Assembly: GCA_964400155.1 (NCBI GenBank)
Contig: CAYNSQ010000025.1
Span: forward strand, 1-7,256
Direction of reading: 5' to 3'
DNA: 7,256 nt
Origin: JAYTJL01 sp964400155
GTDB lineage: Bacteria; Patescibacteriota; Saccharimonadia; Saccharimonadales; UBA10212
This document shows positions 5,402 through 7,256 of the stretch, one piece after another. The notes under the pieces were generated by a model. It saw only the letters and a program-made list of their open reading frames with translations. It had not been told where the DNA came from and did no database searches. Made by a program: the position numbers and the translations under genes. Within the stretch, counting starts at the first letter, position 1. Each line of letters begins with the position of its first letter.

Positions 5402-5461
5402 TTAAGCATGACATGGAGCATCGTCAATCTCGGCTTTGATTGCAGATTCAAGTTCAACGAT
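5402..5461 (-). other. In-frame coding-like extension after the TAG of the LysM-like gene
   Basis: Directly after the TAG at 5464-5462 the same frame stays open for 19 codons to TAA at 5404-5402. It reads IVELESAIKAEIDDAPCHA, an acidic helix-like segment with protein-like composition. It has no start codon of its own at the junction. It could be former coding sequence cut off by a nonsense mutation, a readthrough product, a sequencing error, or chance, since 19 open codons are not statistically strong. Confidence 0.3.
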
Positions 5462-5944
5462 CTATTCGTCTGATGGCTGACCTAATCCGCTACTGGCTGG
5501 TACTTCAATAGGAGTACCTGGAGCTAGATTATAGGGGTCAATATGCTCATCAGCATCAAGTTGACCAGTTTCCCGCATATTAACTTCTGTATTTGCTACT
5601 AATATATCTTGTACCTCGGTGGCGTCTATGTCTTCTTCAAGACTACGAGCTACTGCCGAAGCTATGCCAAACATTGTGGTATCTGGAGCGATCTTTACAC
5701 TTGGATTATGAGCGTTAATAGCTGCAAGTTCCATTCTCACATTATTCAGCTCAGTTCCTTCCTGTGCCCTATCCACGCCAGCTATTACACCTGCCGCACC
5801 TACAACGCTTGCAACTCCAACTGCAAACAATACATTTAAATTACGCCTGCCATGTCCAGTTCGTCTATCACCAGCTCGCTGATCAAATTCTTCAGGGCTA
5901 AGTTTGTATCGTTTGTCTAGAGTTTTTGTGTTTAATGTTGCCAT
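5462..5944 (-). CDS. Single-pass membrane protein with LysM-like outer domain
   Basis: The 160-residue product has a charged cytoplasmic tail (1-36, with DQRAGDRRTGHGRR), one small-residue-rich membrane helix (about 37-57) and an acidic outer part. Residues 82-149 resemble a divergent LysM: VKIAPDTTMFGIASAVA corresponds to the usual opening with a GDT-type motif and following IA helix, and LAPGTPIEVP (140-149) to the usual closing L-x-PG-x-x-I-x-VP. LysM domains bind glycan chains, so a role at the peptidoglycan is inferred; there is no catalytic domain. The start at 5944 is set by the promoter, whose predicted transcript begins at or within a few bases of the ATG. It stands alone between two non-coding stretches and ends at a terminator before the dcw operon. 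The family call is by eye and moderate. Confidence 0.7.
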   Translation of the reverse strand: MATLNTKTLDKRYKLSPEEFDQRAGDRRTGHGRRNLNVLFAVGVASVVGAAGVIAGVDRAQEGTELNNVRMELAAINAHNPSVKIAPDTTMFGIASAVARSLEEDIDATEVQDILVANTEVNMRETGQLDADEHIDPYNLAPGTPIEVPASSGLGQPSDE

Positions 5945-5951
5945 GAGTCAT

Positions 5952-5980
5952 ATATTAGCACAGATTACCAAAAAGGTCAA
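5952..5980 (-). promoter_or_regulatory. Strong promoter giving a probable leaderless mRNA
   Basis: The minus strand has TTGACC (5980-5975), exactly 17 bp, then TAATAT (5957-5952), preceded by TG to form an extended -10 (TGCTAATAT). Five of six -35 bases and four or five of six -10 bases match consensus. Only 7 bp lie between the -10 and the ATG at 5944, so the transcript should begin at about 5946-5944, leaving no room for an SD. Confidence 0.75.
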
Positions 5981-6002
5981 GCTTAGTTTAGAAAATATGC
6001 AC

Positions 6003-6113
6003 AATGTTCAACGTGGTCAAGTCTCAATGAATGTTCAATGTTCTAAATGCATTTAGATAATTTAGCATTGCTGCATTCATTGTTCTCGTTGGTCACGTTG
6101 ATCATTGAACATT
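6003..6113. repeat. Large imperfect inverted repeat between the GH1 and LysM-like genes
   Basis: AATGTTCA at 6003-6010 is mirrored by TGAACATT at 6106-6113, and the similarity continues inward: ACGTGGTCAA (6011-6020) against TTGGTCACGT (6089-6098, two mismatches), and CAATGAATG (6025-6033) against CATTCATTG (6074-6082). A 7-bp insertion and several mismatches break the arms. Near the centre is a perfect 14-bp palindrome, CTAAATGCATTTAG (6043-6056), and ATGTTCAA recurs as a direct repeat. The right arm overlaps the GH1 stop codon. No strong U-tract follows, so it may be a processing or termination structure or a decayed mobile palindrome. Confidence 0.6.
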
Positions 6114-7256
6114 ACCTATAGAGTTCTCTTATTTTCCCGGCAAACCATTTTCCGCTGGGTCGTACAGACCTTTTCATGCCACGAGCACGATCAACCTCAA
6201 CTAGTCCGAATTTAGGCCACCAGCCATTAGCCCATTCAAAGTTATCAAGTAGACTCCAGTGAAAATAACCTACAACGTTAACTCCTTCTGAAATAGCTCT
6301 TTCCATAGCTATAATTGTTTCTTCTAGCCACCAGCGGCGATATTCGTCCTTGGCATCAGCAACACCGTTTTCGGTAATAATTATCGGTTTGTTCTTATAG
6401 CGTCTTGATACACTCAAAAGTAGAGGGTAAAGGCCTTCTGGCTCCATATACCAGCCCATATCGTTAACCGGCAGTTTGGGGTCTACTCGTTTGCCAATAT
6501 CGGTGTAGTAATCAGTAAAGTAGTAATTAAACCCAATATAGTCCATCTGCAGTCTAACGTGCATCATAAACCACCAGTTCCAAAAATAGCGCATAAAACG
6601 TGTTGTTGCCTCGTCTAGCTCATTATGTGGCCTTTTAGCCTGAATGTTAGCCAGCTGGATTGCCAGCCCAACCTGAAGTTGCGGATTGGCCGATTTAAGC
6701 ACTTTATATGCCAATTTATGGGCTTTGACTAAGTTAAGATAGACTCTGGCAAAACTTAAGGGGTTGGATTCACCCGGTGGCCATGGGCCACTGGTTGGTT
6801 CTGGTGCAAGATAACCAAACGTTACATAAACATTTGGTTCGTTAAGGGTAATTACCCACTTCAAATCTTTGGCATATTCATCAGCCATTCGCTGAACAAA
6901 CCTCTTGAAGTGTTTTAAGTTACGTCGATATTTAAATGCTCCTTTGTCACAAAACCAGACAGGCATGCTCCAGTGCCATAAATTAAGCACAGGAGTGATA
7001 CCCAGTTGCTTCATTTCAGCAATATAACGGTGGTAATGGGCTATGGCATCTTCATCCCAAACGCCCTCCTCCGGTTCAACACGCGACCACTCTATACCAA
7101 AGCGCATGGAATTGAGATTGAGACTTTTGGCTAATTTAAAATCCTCTTTGTAACGGGTGTAGTGCTCTACACCGCGCCCACTTATGTAATTTTCCGGATT
7201 ACTAGCCTGTATTTTTATATCAGGCCAACTTTCTAAATGCCCCAGTCTTTTGTGTG
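6112..7256 (-). CDS. Glycoside hydrolase family 1 protein (beta-glucosidase-like), 5' end outside window
   Basis: GH1 enzymes are retaining beta-glycosidases with a TIM-barrel fold. The frame is open from the window edge to TAA at 6114-6112, giving 380 visible residues. The part upstream of the Met at 7107 is clearly family sequence (ESWPDIKIQASNPEN, then HYTRYKEDFKLAK), so that Met (MRFGIEWSR) is internal and the true start lies outside. Counting from it, the acid/base motif TLNEPNV holds Glu90, the nucleophile motif ITENGV holds Glu246, IGFNYYFTDYY is at 191-201 and GYFHWSLLDNFEWANGWWPKFGLVEVD at 280-306, the usual substrate-pocket region. Both catalytic glutamates are present, so it should be active. 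The stretch between them is shorter than in most GH1 enzymes. No signal peptide can be judged, and substrate is not predictable (glucoside, galactoside or 6-phospho). The stop lies within a large inverted repeat. Confidence 0.93.
   Translation of the reverse strand, partial: HKRLGHLESWPDIKIQASNPENYISGRGVEHYTRYKEDFKLAKSLNLNSMRFGIEWSRVEPEEGVWDEDAIAHYHRYIAEMKQLGITPVLNLWHWSMPVWFCDKGAFKYRRNLKHFKRFVQRMADEYAKDLKWVITLNEPNVYVTFGYLAPEPTSGPWPPGESNPLSFARVYLNLVKAHKLAYKVLKSANPQLQVGLAIQLANIQAKRPHNELDEATTRFMRYFWNWWFMMHVRLQMDYIGFNYYFTDYYTDIGKRVDPKLPVNDMGWYMEPEGLYPLLLSVSRRYKNKPIIITENGVADAKDEYRRWWLEETIIAMERAISEGVNVVGYFHWSLLDNFEWANGWWPKFGLVEVDRARGMKRSVRPSGKWFAGKIRELYR

Noticed and set aside
5312..5424. 37-codon minus-strand ORF starting near 5424 in another frame
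   Set aside because: It has no SD, overlaps the in-frame tail of the LysM-like gene, spans two hairpins and has unremarkable composition.
6112..7107. GH1 gene starting at the ATG at 7107
   Set aside because: Family sequence continues in frame upstream to the window edge (HYTRYKEDF and more), so this Met is internal.
1..7256. CRISPR arrays, tRNA or rRNA genes, insertion sequences
   Set aside because: No regularly spaced repeats, cloverleaf sequences, rRNA segments or transposase frames were seen in the window.

Overview
The window looks like a chromosomal segment from a small-genome bacterium of the Candidate Phyla Radiation (Patescibacteria), possibly Saccharibacteria. This rests on the compact dcw (division and cell wall) cluster, the shortened MraZ and the scarcity of Shine-Dalgarno (SD) sites; the phylum is inference, since no rRNA or other marker is present. 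Every gene lies on the minus strand and reads from high to low coordinates. Stops are TAA or TAG only, and no gene needs UGA to be read as an amino acid, so the standard bacterial code fits.

Layout in transcription order: (1) a glycoside hydrolase family 1 gene (6112-7256), cut at its 5' end by the window edge; (2) a 167-bp gap with a large imperfect inverted repeat and a strong promoter; (3) a single-pass membrane protein with a LysM-like outer domain (5462-5944), apparently made from a leaderless mRNA and followed by a 19-codon in-frame coding-like tail beyond its TAG; (4) a rho-independent terminator (5250-5281) separating it from the dcw operon; (5) a promoter overlapped by four MraZ boxes, then mraZ (4781-5134); (6) a 390-bp gene-free stretch with an internal promoter and hairpins; (7) rsmH (3512-4390), a 20-codon small ORF, an alternative-hairpin leader, ftsL (2998-3342), ftsI (1197-2987), mraY (113-1150) and the first 17 codons of the next gene.

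Together mraZ, rsmH, ftsL, ftsI and mraY form the head of a dcw operon. MraZ probably represses its own promoter, RsmH methylates 16S rRNA, FtsL and FtsI belong to the septal peptidoglycan machine, and MraY makes lipid I. murE and murF, which sit between ftsI and mraY in many bacteria, are missing here. Extended -10 elements of the form TGGTATAA sit before rsmH and mraY, so the operon probably has internal promoters. The least explained parts are the rsmH and ftsL leaders; I did not find an obvious new multi-gene system.
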